Below are positions 8,329 through 17,082 of a stretch of DNA of 64,000 nt, in pieces. The stretch is taken from the NCBI RefSeq assembly GCF_004793635.1, contig NZ_SRXV01000001.1, forward strand, positions 744,501 through 808,500, given 5' to 3'. Origin of the DNA: Marinicauda pacifica. Lineage in GTDB: Bacteria > Pseudomonadota > Alphaproteobacteria > Caulobacterales > Maricaulaceae. Every line of letters begins with the position of its first letter. Positions within the stretch are counted from its first letter, which is position 1. The notes below the pieces were generated by a model. That model saw nothing but the letters and a program-made list of their open reading frames with translations, had not been told where the DNA came from and searched no databases. The translations under genes and the position numbers were made by a program.

Positions 8329-9550
8329 AGCGTCCCGCTCTCAAAAAGCGCTCAGGATCAAGGTGATCACCTTGATACCAAATCTCATAGTGAAGGTGCG
8401 TGGCCGTAGACCGGCCGGTGGACCCCATGCCCCCGATGCGTTGACCTGCCGTGACCTCGTCACCGCGGCGCACATCGATCGAGTTGAGATGGCCGTACCG
8501 GGTCTTGAATCCGTAGCCGTGATCAACCTCAACGGTGCGACCATACCCTGCGCGCCAGCCAGCGTAAACGATCCGACCCGGTGACGCGGCCACGATCGGC
8601 GCGTTTCGGTATGCCGCGAAATCCTTGCCGGCATGAAATGCCGCACGGCGGGTAAACGGATCGATCCGGGTGCCGTAATCGCTCGTCTCACGAAAACCGT
8701 CGCCGACAGGCTCGCCTAGCGGAAGGGCGGTAACGGCCTCGGAAAGCGACTCCGCTTCCACAAGGCGCGCCGCAATGCGCGAGACACGGGCGTTAAACGG
8801 ATTTTCAAGGTCGAGCGACGTTCCGAAAAGCTGGCTGTCTTCGAGCGGAATGAAAGGGCCGCCGGTACCGCCGCCATCAGGGCTCTCGTGCTCGATGACA
8901 TCATCCAGCCGCAAGCCGGTGAGGCGCAGCACCGCTCTCAGATTTTCAAGGCGCGCCTCGGCGGAGTCTTCTGCTTCGGCGAGCAGCGCATCCTGCTCTT
9001 CCACGAGCTGCTGGACCCGGCCTTCAGCGCCGGCTTCGCCACCGGCGCGATGATCGAGCGAAACGAGCGCAGTTCGTGGATCCGGGTCGGCGGTGGTGGC
9101 CGCCATCAGAATCTCGCCGCCGCCCAAGGACGGGCTTTCATTCCCGCCGCCGATCTGAAGGTCTTCGGCGAAGTCCATAAGACGGCGCAGCGTTTCGTGC
9201 CGCATCTGAAATTCGCCGGCCGTGCGGTCAAACTGGTCGGTGCGGCTTTCAAGATAGGCGATCGCGGCCGCCTCAGCGGCGCGCGCCTCTTCCAGCATCT
9301 CCTGATAGCGTGCTTCTAGAGCTGCCAGTCGCGCCTTGTCGCCGCGATCGTCTGCGGTGTTTACCACCATGTTGACAGTGGCGATCGCGACCCACATCGC
9401 AACCAGGCAAGCGGCCGCGATTGCGCCAACCTGCATTTCGGTGCGAACAACGAAATAGCGAACCTGGCCTTCAGTGCGGTGGTAGATCTGCCGATCAGGA
9501 AAGCGCTCTTTGAGCGCTTCCCACGGGCCGGCGAGAATACGTTTCACCAT
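8318..9550 (-). CDS. Membrane-anchored M23 (LytM) endopeptidase, LmdC-like
   Basis: Predicted DD-endopeptidase acting on peptidoglycan cross-links. The 410-residue protein has a basic/aromatic cytoplasmic N terminus (about 1-38), one transmembrane helix (about 39-62), a periplasmic coiled coil rich in Ala/Glu (about 70-230) and a C-terminal LytM domain. Its metal ligands are intact: H306-x3-D310 in FHAGKDF and H385-L-H387 in THLHYEI. This layout matches LmdC of Hyphomonas neptunium, whose cytoplasmic tail is recruited by BacA. It is first in an operon with the bactofilin gene (11-base overlap). An active enzyme is expected because the full HxxxD/HxH set is present, unlike degenerate LytM regulators. 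Confidence 0.87.
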   Translation of the reverse strand: MVKRILAGPWEALKERFPDRQIYHRTEGQVRYFVVRTEMQVGAIAAACLVAMWVAIATVNMVVNTADDRGDKARLAALEARYQEMLEEARAAEAAAIAYLESRTDQFDRTAGEFQMRHETLRRLMDFAEDLQIGGGNESPSLGGGEILMAATTADPDPRTALVSLDHRAGGEAGAEGRVQQLVEEQDALLAEAEDSAEARLENLRAVLRLTGLRLDDVIEHESPDGGGTGGPFIPLEDSQLFGTSLDLENPFNARVSRIAARLVEAESLSEAVTALPLGEPVGDGFRETSDYGTRIDPFTRRAAFHAGKDFAAYRNAPIVAASPGRIVYAGWRAGYGRTVEVDHGYGFKTRYGHLNSIDVRRGDEVTAGQRIGGMGSTGRSTATHLHYEIWYQGDHLDPERFLRAGRYVQ

Positions 9551-9669
9551 GCGCTTGCGATACCCTGTCTGCCCCTCAACCCTCAGGCGCGCGTATCTGA
9601 CACAAGATTGCGCGTTGTTTCAATCAACTCGATGCAAACTATATGCCCGCGACAGGGTTCTGCCATATC

Positions 9670-10518
9670 TTAGGTGGTGTTCTGCGGCAATTCGCGCTGA
9701 GCGACCGGCCGGTACATGTTTTCGCTAAGCCCTGCACTGGCACGGCCCTTTACGTTAAATGGAGGCTTGAGAGACCCTCGAAATCGATCCCTGACCAGTT
9801 GATGAAATTTTTCTTGAGGCGTTTCGCCGCGTCGGCGGCAAATATGCTCGAACCAACGCGTTCCGGCCGCGACGTGGGCAATTTCGTCCTGGTAGATGAC
9901 GTCGAGATGGGCAGCGCTAGCCTCATCCCCCACGGAACGAAGACGCTGTGCCATTCCGGGCGTAACGTCCAGACCCCGGGCCTCTAAGACCATCGGAGCG
10001 ATAGCGAGACGTGCAAGAAGATCGTCGCTGGTCTCCATCGCTGCATTCCACAGCCCGTCATGGGCGGGCAGGTCACCGTAGCGTCCTCCTAGTTCGACCA
10101 GCCTGCTCTCAATCATCATAAAATGCCGCGCCTCGTCATCGCCAACCGCGATCCAGTCAGAAATAAAGGCGTGCCTCTCCTCCGGCCACAAATCGGACAC
10201 GGCGGAAAAGCGCGCCACCATATCAAAGGCCAGGTCGATGGCGTTGAATTCGATGTGGGCAAGCGCGTGCAGCAGGGCAAACCGGCCTTGAATGCTGTTC
10301 AGCCTGCGCCGGGGGACCCCGCCGGGAGATACAAGCTGCGGTCGCGGTGGTCGTGCCGGACGATCCGGGGCTAGGGGCTCGCTCGCGGTGAACTCGAACC
10401 TGCCCGCGCGCCACCCTGCGGCGACCTCCCGGGCCAAGGCCGCCTTGCTTCCCGTATTCCCCGTTTCGAGAATGCCGACGCATGCGTGACGGATATCCCG
10501 GGCGCTTTGATCGCTCAT
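9670..10518 (-). CDS. DUF455 ferritin-like domain protein
   Basis: A 282-residue member of the DUF455 family, which adopts a ferritin-like four-helix fold probably holding a di-iron centre. Candidate ligands appear in the expected order: HIEFNAIDLA, GDDEARHF, LEARGLD and YQDEIAHVAAG. The N-terminal 80 residues are Pro/Arg-rich and variable. The enzymatic role is unknown; relationship to tRNA hydroxylase MiaE-like proteins is only by fold. Its start codon overlaps the stop of the peroxiredoxin gene by four bases (ATGA), so expression is coupled, suggesting a link to oxidative or iron metabolism. Confidence 0.82.
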   Translation of the reverse strand: MSDQSARDIRHACVGILETGNTGSKAALAREVAAGWRAGRFEFTASEPLAPDRPARPPRPQLVSPGGVPRRRLNSIQGRFALLHALAHIEFNAIDLAFDMVARFSAVSDLWPEERHAFISDWIAVGDDEARHFMMIESRLVELGGRYGDLPAHDGLWNAAMETSDDLLARLAIAPMVLEARGLDVTPGMAQRLRSVGDEASAAHLDVIYQDEIAHVAAGTRWFEHICRRRGETPQEKFHQLVRDRFRGSLKPPFNVKGRASAGLSENMYRPVAQRELPQNTT

Positions 10519-10982
10519 AGCGCTCGAACAGCGTCGAGCACAGCTTCGGCATGTCCGGGAACCTTCACCTTGCGCCAGATTTCCCGCAATGTGCCATCGG
10601 CCCCGATCAGGAAAGTGGAGCGCTCAATACCCATATACTTGCGGCCATACATGTTCTTCTCCTTCCAGACACCGTAGCGTTCGCACACATCTGCGTCCGC
10701 GTCCGAAAGAAGGGTGAGCTTCAGGCCGTGCTTGTCGACGAATTTAGCGTGTTTGGCGGCGGTGTCCTTGGAAACCCCGATGATGGTTGCACCCTCAGCC
10801 TCGAACTCGGCGAAATTCTCTGTAAATGCCATGGCTTGCTTCGTGCATCCCGGCGTGTCGTCCTTAGGATAGAAATAGAGCACCACTGCTTTGCCTCGTA
10901 GCGCCTCCAGAGACACGTCTTCTCCCGTCTGCGAAGGCAGGGAAAAATCAGGTGCAGGGTCGCCGGGGGTGAGGTCGCTCAT
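10515..10982 (-). CDS. bcp: Peroxiredoxin, Bcp/PrxQ family
   Basis: Thiol peroxidase reducing hydrogen and organic peroxides in the cytoplasm. The 155-residue protein has the AhpC/TSA fold with peroxidatic Cys46 in DDTPGCTKQAM and the typical GRKYMGIERSTFLI segment. The resolving Cys usually found five residues after the peroxidatic one is replaced by Met51. The only other Cys is Cys100 (ADVCERYG), so the enzyme is either 1-Cys or uses that residue. It lies upstream of, and overlaps, the DUF455 gene, and is divergent from the AsmA-like gene with about 105 bases between starts. Confidence 0.92.
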   Translation of the reverse strand: MSDLTPGDPAPDFSLPSQTGEDVSLEALRGKAVVLYFYPKDDTPGCTKQAMAFTENFAEFEAEGATIIGVSKDTAAKHAKFVDKHGLKLTLLSDADADVCERYGVWKEKNMYGRKYMGIERSTFLIGADGTLREIWRKVKVPGHAEAVLDAVRAL

Positions 10983-11027
10983 GTGTGTCTCCGTTGCTGG
11001 GTCGCCGCTGTGTCTGAGGGACTACTA

Positions 11028-11090
11028 ATGGAGGACGCTCACAAGTCACGTCCAGTCCTTCGCCTGAAAGATGGGCCGATCCGGACATGA
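11028..11090 (+). CDS. Possible 20-codon upstream ORF overlapping the AsmA-like gene
   Basis: ATG at 11028 follows CTGAGGGACTACTA, a good Shine-Dalgarno sequence at suitable spacing. The frame (MEDAHKSRPVLRLKDGPIRT) ends at TGA 11088-11090, overlapping the next gene's ATG at 11087 in an ATGA junction. The large downstream gene has no comparably good ribosome-binding site of its own, so coupled translation is plausible. No homology is claimed for the peptide. Confidence 0.35.
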   Translation: MEDAHKSRPVLRLKDGPIRT

Positions 11091-14000
11091 TGAAACGCAC
11101 CGCGCGGCTGGCATTGCTCTACACGCTCGAAGCGATCGCGGCGCTCCTGGCGCTGGCGATATTCGGAGTAGCGCTGGCGTTGTGGCGACTGGCGGCCGGG
11201 CCAGTTGCTGTCGATATGTTCGCCTCTGAGCTCGAAGCTCGAACCGCCAGGGCGTTTGGGGCGGGCCGGGCCGAGATCGGCGCCTTGCTTCTGAGTTATG
11301 ATCCGCAGCTGGCTACTCTCGTCCTGAGAGCCGAAGAGGTTCAGGTTTTTGGCGATTCAGGCCAGATAATCAGCGCCGCTCGCCATATCGAAGCGGGTCT
11401 AGCCTTGGATCTCCTGTTGATAGGGCGGTTCGCGCCGGTGCGCGTCGATGCGGATGGAGGCAGTTTCGCTGTGGTCCGCCGAGCCGACGGGTCGTTTGCC
11501 GCCGGTCTTGGCCATGCGGAATACGTCGCAGCTCGCTCCGATGACAATTTAGGTGGGTTGGATGCCCGTCTCGCGATTTTCAACCAGGCTGCGCAGAGCT
11601 CGATGCTTGACCGCCTGGTGCAGATCGATCTTCGGGGGGCGGATATTCGCTACGTCGACCATCATGATGGCCTCACACTTTTATTCGAAGACACTCGCGC
11701 TGACGTAGATCTGACAGAGGATCGGATAGACGCCGATCTCTCAGGCACGTTGCTTTCCTCTGCCGGCGAGACCCCGATTGCATTGGGGTTGGAAACAGGA
11801 CGTGATTTTCAATCGCTTTTCATCGATTTGCGTGTTCGCGAACTGGTTCCTTCCAGCATCTCGGCCCAACGTGGTCGGACCGAGATGCTGGGGCGGTTCA
11901 ACGCACCGCTGAATCTTGACCTGGTGCTCGATGCCAGCCGCGAGCAAGGACTGACCAGCGCTCTCATCGACCTGGAAGTGGGAGCGGGTCATTGGTTGGC
12001 AGCAAACGGCCGTGAACCGATAGAGCGCGGCACGTTGCGCTTGAGCTATGACACGACAGCCGGGCGCATCGATCTTGATGTGTTGCAGATCGAGTCCTCA
12101 CTCGTGCAACTCGACCTTCAAGGCGAGCTTACTGGCCTATCCGGGTATGAGGACGCGCTGCCGTCGCGCGCGCGGTATCGATTGCGTTCAGGACCAGGCT
12201 CGATCGACACTGGCGGCGTCTTCCCTGAACCGTTGGTATGGACGTCGGCAGACATGCGCGGTGACCTCGATCGCCGAGCCTTGCGGGTCGGGTTTGAACA
12301 ACTCGATCTATCGGTTGAGCGCGCTCAGGCCAGCTTCACGGGGGCTGTAAGCCTGCAGCAAGTCGAGGAGCGGTGGTTACCCAACCTGACTATCGAAGGG
12401 CCGATTGAGGGCCGGATCGGCAAGGAGGATGTGCTTAGATACTGGCCGGTCGATTTCGCGCTCGGCGCTCGCGATTGGATCAGAGACTCGATCATCGGCG
12501 GGTCGTTGTTTGACGCCCATCTTGATCTGGACATTCCTGCTCGCGCGATCGCGGAGCGTCAGCTGGACGACGAGGCGCTGAGTCTGCGTTTCAACTTCGC
12601 GGATGCTGACGTGCGTTATGTGTCCACAATGACACCGCTGACCGGGTTATCCGGCGAGGCAGAGCTGCTCGGCAATTCGCTTACTCTCGACGGGGGCGGC
12701 GGCCAGATCGGATCCCTTCAGGCCGAAACGATCTATGTGCGCATTCCTCGCCTGAACCCGAAAGGCGCAATGGCTCGTTTCGGCGGGACCGGGCGCGGCG
12801 CCGCACGCGATCTGATCGCACTTCTCGACGAGGAGCCGATGGGGTTCGCGACCGCTTATGGCATCGATCCCGCAGCCTTTGATGGGGAGGGCGCGATCCG
12901 GTTCGAGATCGGTCGCCCCATGCGCCGGCACGTTGCCGTGGAGGATGTGGACTTTGATGTCACAGCTCAATTCGAGAACGTCTCCGGTCCCGCGGGCGTG
13001 GGCGACGTGCGCTTCACCGACGCTGATGTGGAATTGGTGGCGAACCCTGACGGTCTCCTCGGCACGGGTGAAGCCGATCTCGCTGGCAGCCGGGCTAGTA
13101 TTCGCTGGGAGGAGAGCTTCAACACGCCGGAGGACCAGCCAAGCTCCTTGATCACGGTATCCTCGATTGCAGGCGCCGGGACGCTCGACCAGTTTGGATT
13201 GCCGGTCCGGCGGTTCCTTAACGGGCCGGTGGGGGTCGATGCGCGGCTGCTTGGCAACGGTTTCGATTTTCGCAATGCGACTTTGACTCTCGACATGGCC
13301 GATGCCGCTATCGCGCTGCCCGGTGAGCTGTGGCAAAAGCCGCCCGGCGTGCCCGCCGCGGCAACACTGACTTTGAGTATAGAGCCAAACGGGGAAATCC
13401 ACGTTGACGAACTGGCTGCTACAGCTCCCACCGCGCGTATCGCGGCGAACGCCGTGCTTGAGCCTGGTGGCCGGCTGGTCCGCGCCTCAGCCGAAGAAGT
13501 CTTCGTTGAAGGATTGCTGGATGTCGCGCTCATGGCTGACCGGGCAGGCCAAGAGGATGACCGGCTGCATATCGCCGTCAATGGCTCCTACCTTAATGCA
13601 CGCACTCTCTTCGACGAGTTGCCATTTCCGCGCACCGGAGGGTCTGACGGGACATCGAGCGGCTTGCCGTTGCTCTTCGAAGCCGGGGTCGACACGGTCG
13701 AGGTGCGCGGGGAGAGTTTCACCAACGCGCGTCTCTATCTGGACTCCGTCGAGCGCGGCATTCGCGGCTTCAGTTTCTCCGGCCAGACCCGCGCCGGTCC
13801 GGTCGAGGTGCGCTTCGGGCCAGACGGAGACCTGGAAGGCCCGCGGCAGCTGGTGGTGAACAGCGCGGATGCCAGCGCTCTGCTGCGCGCCTTCACCGGA
13901 TTCGACAATGCCAGCGGCGGCGAGCTGTATCTGGAGGCACGGGCGCCGACCCTAGGCGAGGCGGGACCGATGGAGGGACGTCTCGAAGCCAACGGTTTTG

Positions 14001-14584
14001 TGCTTGAGCGCATGCCTCTACTGGCCCGAATTCTGGCGGCTGGTTCGCTGGAAGGCCTTGGTAGCCTCCTGAGTGGCCAGGGTCTGGTCTTCGAGCGTCT
14101 GGAGGGGCAGTTTGTCTGGCAAAATGGTGTGCTGGAAATGCCTGAAGCGAGAGTGGCCGGACCTGCACTCGGCGTCACCTGGACAGGTCTGGTTGACACC
14201 GCTACTCAGCGTGTGGCGATCGACGGCACCTTGCTCCCCTCATATGGCGTCAACTCCGTGCTTGGAGACCTTCCCCTGGTTGGTGGTCTGCTGACGTCGC
14301 GTCAGGGAGAGGGGGTTATCGGAGTTACCTTCTCGGTTCAGGGCGAATTCGACGAGACGCGTGTAACGGCTAATCCCTTGTCGGCGCTCGCGCCAGGCGT
14401 CTTGCGGCGAATATTCGAAGGGACATCTGCCGAACGGGAACTCGATGCCTTGGAGGCCGAGCGTCTCGAACGAGAACGAAGCCGAGAGCCCTCACAGGCC
14501 GACCCCGGTGAGACGATCGACGAGGCCTCGCCGACGGCGGATGAAGCTGGCGCGACGGATGAAACGCTGGAGCCCCAACCATGA
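11087..14584 (+). CDS. Large AsmA-like/YhdP-type envelope protein (DUF3971)
   Basis: A 1165-residue protein with one N-terminal membrane helix (about residues 8-34) and a very long periplasmic body of beta-strand repeats, ending in an acidic, Thr/Glu-rich tail. Features typical of YhdP/AsmA-like proteins include VPGELW-like IALPGELWQKPPG and the C-terminal DGTLLPSYGVNSVLGDLPLVGG segment. Relatives form hydrophobic-groove bridges thought to carry phospholipids between inner and outer membranes. The start could be either of two adjacent ATGs (11087 or 11090). Its last four bases overlap the anmK start. The function is assigned by family only. Confidence 0.85.
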   Translation: MMKRTARLALLYTLEAIAALLALAIFGVALALWRLAAGPVAVDMFASELEARTARAFGAGRAEIGALLLSYDPQLATLVLRAEEVQVFGDSGQIISAARHIEAGLALDLLLIGRFAPVRVDADGGSFAVVRRADGSFAAGLGHAEYVAARSDDNLGGLDARLAIFNQAAQSSMLDRLVQIDLRGADIRYVDHHDGLTLLFEDTRADVDLTEDRIDADLSGTLLSSAGETPIALGLETGRDFQSLFIDLRVRELVPSSISAQRGRTEMLGRFNAPLNLDLVLDASREQGLTSALIDLEVGAGHWLAANGREPIERGTLRLSYDTTAGRIDLDVLQIESSLVQLDLQGELTGLSGYEDALPSRARYRLRSGPGSIDTGGVFPEPLVWTSADMRGDLDRRALRVGFEQLDLSVERAQASFTGAVSLQQVEERWLPNLTIEGPIEGRIGKEDVLRYWPVDFALGARDWIRDSIIGGSLFDAHLDLDIPARAIAERQLDDEALSLRFNFADADVRYVSTMTPLTGLSGEAELLGNSLTLDGGGGQIGSLQAETIYVRIPRLNPKGAMARFGGTGRGAARDLIALLDEEPMGFATAYGIDPAAFDGEGAIRFEIGRPMRRHVAVEDVDFDVTAQFENVSGPAGVGDVRFTDADVELVANPDGLLGTGEADLAGSRASIRWEESFNTPEDQPSSLITVSSIAGAGTLDQFGLPVRRFLNGPVGVDARLLGNGFDFRNATLTLDMADAAIALPGELWQKPPGVPAAATLTLSIEPNGEIHVDELAATAPTARIAANAVLEPGGRLVRASAEEVFVEGLLDVALMADRAGQEDDRLHIAVNGSYLNARTLFDELPFPRTGGSDGTSSGLPLLFEAGVDTVEVRGESFTNARLYLDSVERGIRGFSFSGQTRAGPVEVRFGPDGDLEGPRQLVVNSADASALLRAFTGFDNASGGELYLEARAPTLGEAGPMEGRLEANGFVLERMPLLARILAAGSLEGLGSLLSGQGLVFERLEGQFVWQNGVLEMPEARVAGPALGVTWTGLVDTATQRVAIDGTLLPSYGVNSVLGDLPLVGGLLTSRQGEGVIGVTFSVQGEFDETRVTANPLSALAPGVLRRIFEGTSAERELDALEAERLERERSREPSQADPGETIDEASPTADEAGATDETLEPQP

Positions 14585-15696
14585 GAATCGCCGGCTTGAT
14601 GAGCGGCACCTCGCTCGACGGGGTAGATTGCGCGATCCTCGATACGGATGGACACATGATCACCGCGTTCGGGCCGGGACTGGAACGACCCTATACCTCC
14701 GAAGAACGGGCGGTTCTGGCAGAGGCCGTGGAGGCGGCGCTGGGTTGGCGATTTCAGGGCGAGGAGCCCCTAGCTTTCGCGAAGGCCAATGAGGTTTTGA
14801 TGCGAACCCATGCAGAAGCCGTACACGCGGCTTGTGAAATGGCGGGATGTCGACCGTCAGATCTCGATCTGATCGGGTTTCACGGGCAGACTGTGCTCCA
14901 CCAAGCTCCTGCGGGAGGCGCGCCGGGGCGTACACGCCAGCTAGGCGACGGGCAGGCACTGGCGGATATTCTGGGGTGCGCCGTGGCCTACGATTTTCGA
15001 ACCGATGATGTGCTTGCCGGCGGTCAGGGCGCACCTCTGGCACCCGTGTATCACAAGGCCCTGGCTGACACGTCAGGGCTTGAGCGTCCGCTCGGTATTC
15101 TCAATCTCGGTGGTGTGGGAAACCTGACCCTTGTCGACTCTAATGGCGGCCTGATCGCATTCGATACCGGTCCCGCCAACGGCCTGATCGACGCTTTCAT
15201 CGAAGAACGAACCGGTGAGGCTATGGATCGAAACGGTCAGATGGCGGCGCAGGGCCGGGTGCATGAAGGGGCATTAGCGGAATATTTGGACCACGCCCAT
15301 TTCTCACGGGATGGAGCCAAATCTCTGGACCGCTGGGATTTTTCGCTCGATCCTGTGCGCAATCTGACCACTGCCGATGGTGCGGCCACCTTGTCGGTCC
15401 TGACCGCACGTACGGTAGGACTGGCGTTAAATCGCCTGCCTGAACGTCCCGAGCGGCTCCTCGTGTGCGGGGGAGGTCGCAAAAATACGACGCTGCTCGC
15501 GCTTATAGAGGTGGCGGCAGACATCATCGTCCATTCCGCCGAGGCGGTTGGCTGGCGCGGTGACCTGATCGAGGCGGAGGCCTTCGCCTTTCTCGCCGCG
15601 CGCACCGAGCTGGGGCTTCCCATCAGCTTTCCGGGAACGACAGGGGTCGCCCATCCGCTACTCGGCGGACGGATCGCGCTCCCCGCACAGCTCTGA
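14581..15696 (+). CDS. anmK: Anhydro-N-acetylmuramic acid kinase
   Basis: Phosphorylates and opens 1,6-anhydro-MurNAc to MurNAc-6-phosphate in peptidoglycan recycling. The 371-residue protein opens with the diagnostic ATP-binding loop GLMSGTSLDGVDCA, followed by GFHGQTVLHQ, NLGGVGNLT and FDTGPANGLID, and a C-terminal CGGGRKNTTLL segment, all standard for AnmK. The start overlaps the AsmA-like gene by four bases (ATGA). It converges with an alpha/beta hydrolase gene with only three bases between stops. Confidence 0.95.
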   Translation: MRIAGLMSGTSLDGVDCAILDTDGHMITAFGPGLERPYTSEERAVLAEAVEAALGWRFQGEEPLAFAKANEVLMRTHAEAVHAACEMAGCRPSDLDLIGFHGQTVLHQAPAGGAPGRTRQLGDGQALADILGCAVAYDFRTDDVLAGGQGAPLAPVYHKALADTSGLERPLGILNLGGVGNLTLVDSNGGLIAFDTGPANGLIDAFIEERTGEAMDRNGQMAAQGRVHEGALAEYLDHAHFSRDGAKSLDRWDFSLDPVRNLTTADGAATLSVLTARTVGLALNRLPERPERLLVCGGGRKNTTLLALIEVAADIIVHSAEAVGWRGDLIEAEAFAFLAARTELGLPISFPGTTGVAHPLLGGRIALPAQL

Positions 15697-15699
15697 CGT

Positions 15700-16383
15700 C
15701 TAGCGCTTCTTCTTGTCCTTCGATTCCAGCGACGGCGCGTTGAGCTGAGCCAGGCGGCGGTCCAGATACCTTGAGACCGAAGATTCCAGCTCGCTGACAT
15801 GGTTGGTGAAAAGATGGAAGGCGCCAGGAATGATATCGCGTTCGATCTCGATGCCTTTTTGAACCCGGACCTTACTCATGACGCGCTCCATGTCCTCGGG
15901 CGAGATAATGGAATCAGCGTCGCCATGAGCAATCAGACCAGAGGCCGGGCAGGGCGCTAGGAAGGTAAAATCATACATGTTCGTCGGCGGCGCGACCGAG
16001 ATGAAGCCGGCGATCTCCGGTCGGCGCATGAGCAACTGCATCCCCACAAACGCGCCGAAGCTGTGTCCCGCGACCCAGCAATAGGGCGCATTCGGGTTAT
16101 GGGCCTGGGCCCAATCCAAGGCGGTCGCGGCATCCGACAACTCGCCAAATCCCTGATCGAACACGCCTTGGCTGCGTCCGACCCCGCGGAAATTGAATCG
16201 CAGAACCGCAAACCCGCGCTGCTTGAACAGGTCGTACATCATCAGATTGACAGGCGTTTCCATGTGACCACCGCCGCGCGGGTGAGCATGAAGAATTAGC
16301 GCAACGGGTGCGCCTTCTTCCTTGGCGGGGCTGTACTTGCCTTCGAGACGGCCGGCCGGGCCGGAAATGATGACGTCGGGCAT
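15700..16383 (-). CDS. Alpha/beta hydrolase
   Basis: Serine hydrolase fold of unknown substrate, 227 residues from the ATG at 16383. The nucleophile elbow is GHSFGAF, the acid is probably the Asp of HGDADSIISPEDM and the base the His of PGAFHLFTNH. An oxyanion-type HPRGGGHMETP segment lies early. A TTG nine codons upstream is in frame, but the conserved family start begins near MPDVIISGPAGRLEG, so I chose the internal ATG. The tail is Lys-rich (DKKKR). Nothing nearby indicates a pathway. Confidence 0.8.
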   Translation of the reverse strand: MPDVIISGPAGRLEGKYSPAKEEGAPVALILHAHPRGGGHMETPVNLMMYDLFKQRGFAVLRFNFRGVGRSQGVFDQGFGELSDAATALDWAQAHNPNAPYCWVAGHSFGAFVGMQLLMRRPEIAGFISVAPPTNMYDFTFLAPCPASGLIAHGDADSIISPEDMERVMSKVRVQKGIEIERDIIPGAFHLFTNHVSELESSVSRYLDRRLAQLNAPSLESKDKKKR

Positions 16384-16476
16384 GGGCTTAAAAACGTGTC
16401 CTTCGATCAATACCTGAGTGCTGCGCCTGGTCTTTGATTCCGCTGAATCGTTAAGTTACAGACGGGCTGGGGGCGA

Positions 16477-16508
16477 ATACTTGACCTCTGCGCTCGGAAA
16501 CCTAAATG
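16477..16508 (+). promoter_or_regulatory. Candidate promoter with IscR-like half-site for the Fe-S operon
   Basis: TTGACC (16481-16486) and TAAATG (16503-16508) are separated by 16 bases, a plausible housekeeping promoter about 115 bases before the regulator gene. ATACTTGACC at 16477-16486 matches nine of ten positions of the left half of the E. coli type 1 IscR site; the right half matches poorly (about five of ten). Autoregulation by the encoded Rrf2 protein is therefore suggested but not shown. Confidence 0.4.
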
Positions 16509-16623
16509 AAAGAGTGCGCGGCGGTTCAGAGTGGTGTGGCGGGCCTCATAACACATGCCTGCAGGTTAAAGCGAGAGCGTTGGCGCATCCGGTATGGCTG
16601 TTCCTGTCTAGAAGGGTAGACCC

Positions 16624-17082
16624 ATGAAACTTGGCACAAAGGGCCGCTATGCGGTGATGGCGATGGTTGATCTCGCCCAGGCGTCGAAAAAAGCTCCTGT
16701 CACGTTGGGCGATATAGCTTCGCGACAGGAAATTTCGCTTTCCTACCTTGAGCAGCTTTTTGCCAAGCTTCGAAAGGCAGGCCTCGTGAAATCCGTGCGC
16801 GGGCCGGGCGGCGGTTACAAGCTTGCCCGTTCTGCAGATCAAACCCGTATTTCCGATATCATGGTTGCCGTCGAGGAGCCCGTCGAAGTCACCCGGTGTG
16901 GCAATGCTTCGCGCGGCTGCCTGGAAGGCGGGCGGCGATGCATCACGCACGATCTATGGGATGAGCTGGGCCGCCACATCCATCTGTTTCTCAATGGCGT
17001 TACGCTTGAGGATGTTCTGCAGCGCCGTGTTATGGGCGCAGCGAGTGGACAGCACTTCGCACTGGGGGCGGCTGCGGAATAG
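16624..17082 (+). CDS. iscR: Rrf2-family Fe-S cluster regulator, IscR type
   Basis: Winged-helix transcription factor, 152 residues, that senses the cell's Fe-S status. The N terminus is the Rrf2 DNA-binding domain (LGTKGRYAVMAMVDLA, YLEQLFAKLRKAGLV, SVRGPGGGYKLAR). The [2Fe-2S]-binding loop has Cys92, Cys99 and Cys106 (C-x6-C-x6-C, slightly wider than C-x5-C-x5-C of E. coli) plus His109. The ATG follows AGAAGGG. As first gene of the suf operon it probably represses the operon when loaded with a cluster. Its TAG overlaps the GTG of the next gene by one base. Confidence 0.92.
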   Translation: MKLGTKGRYAVMAMVDLAQASKKAPVTLGDIASRQEISLSYLEQLFAKLRKAGLVKSVRGPGGGYKLARSADQTRISDIMVAVEEPVEVTRCGNASRGCLEGGRRCITHDLWDELGRHIHLFLNGVTLEDVLQRRVMGAASGQHFALGAAAE

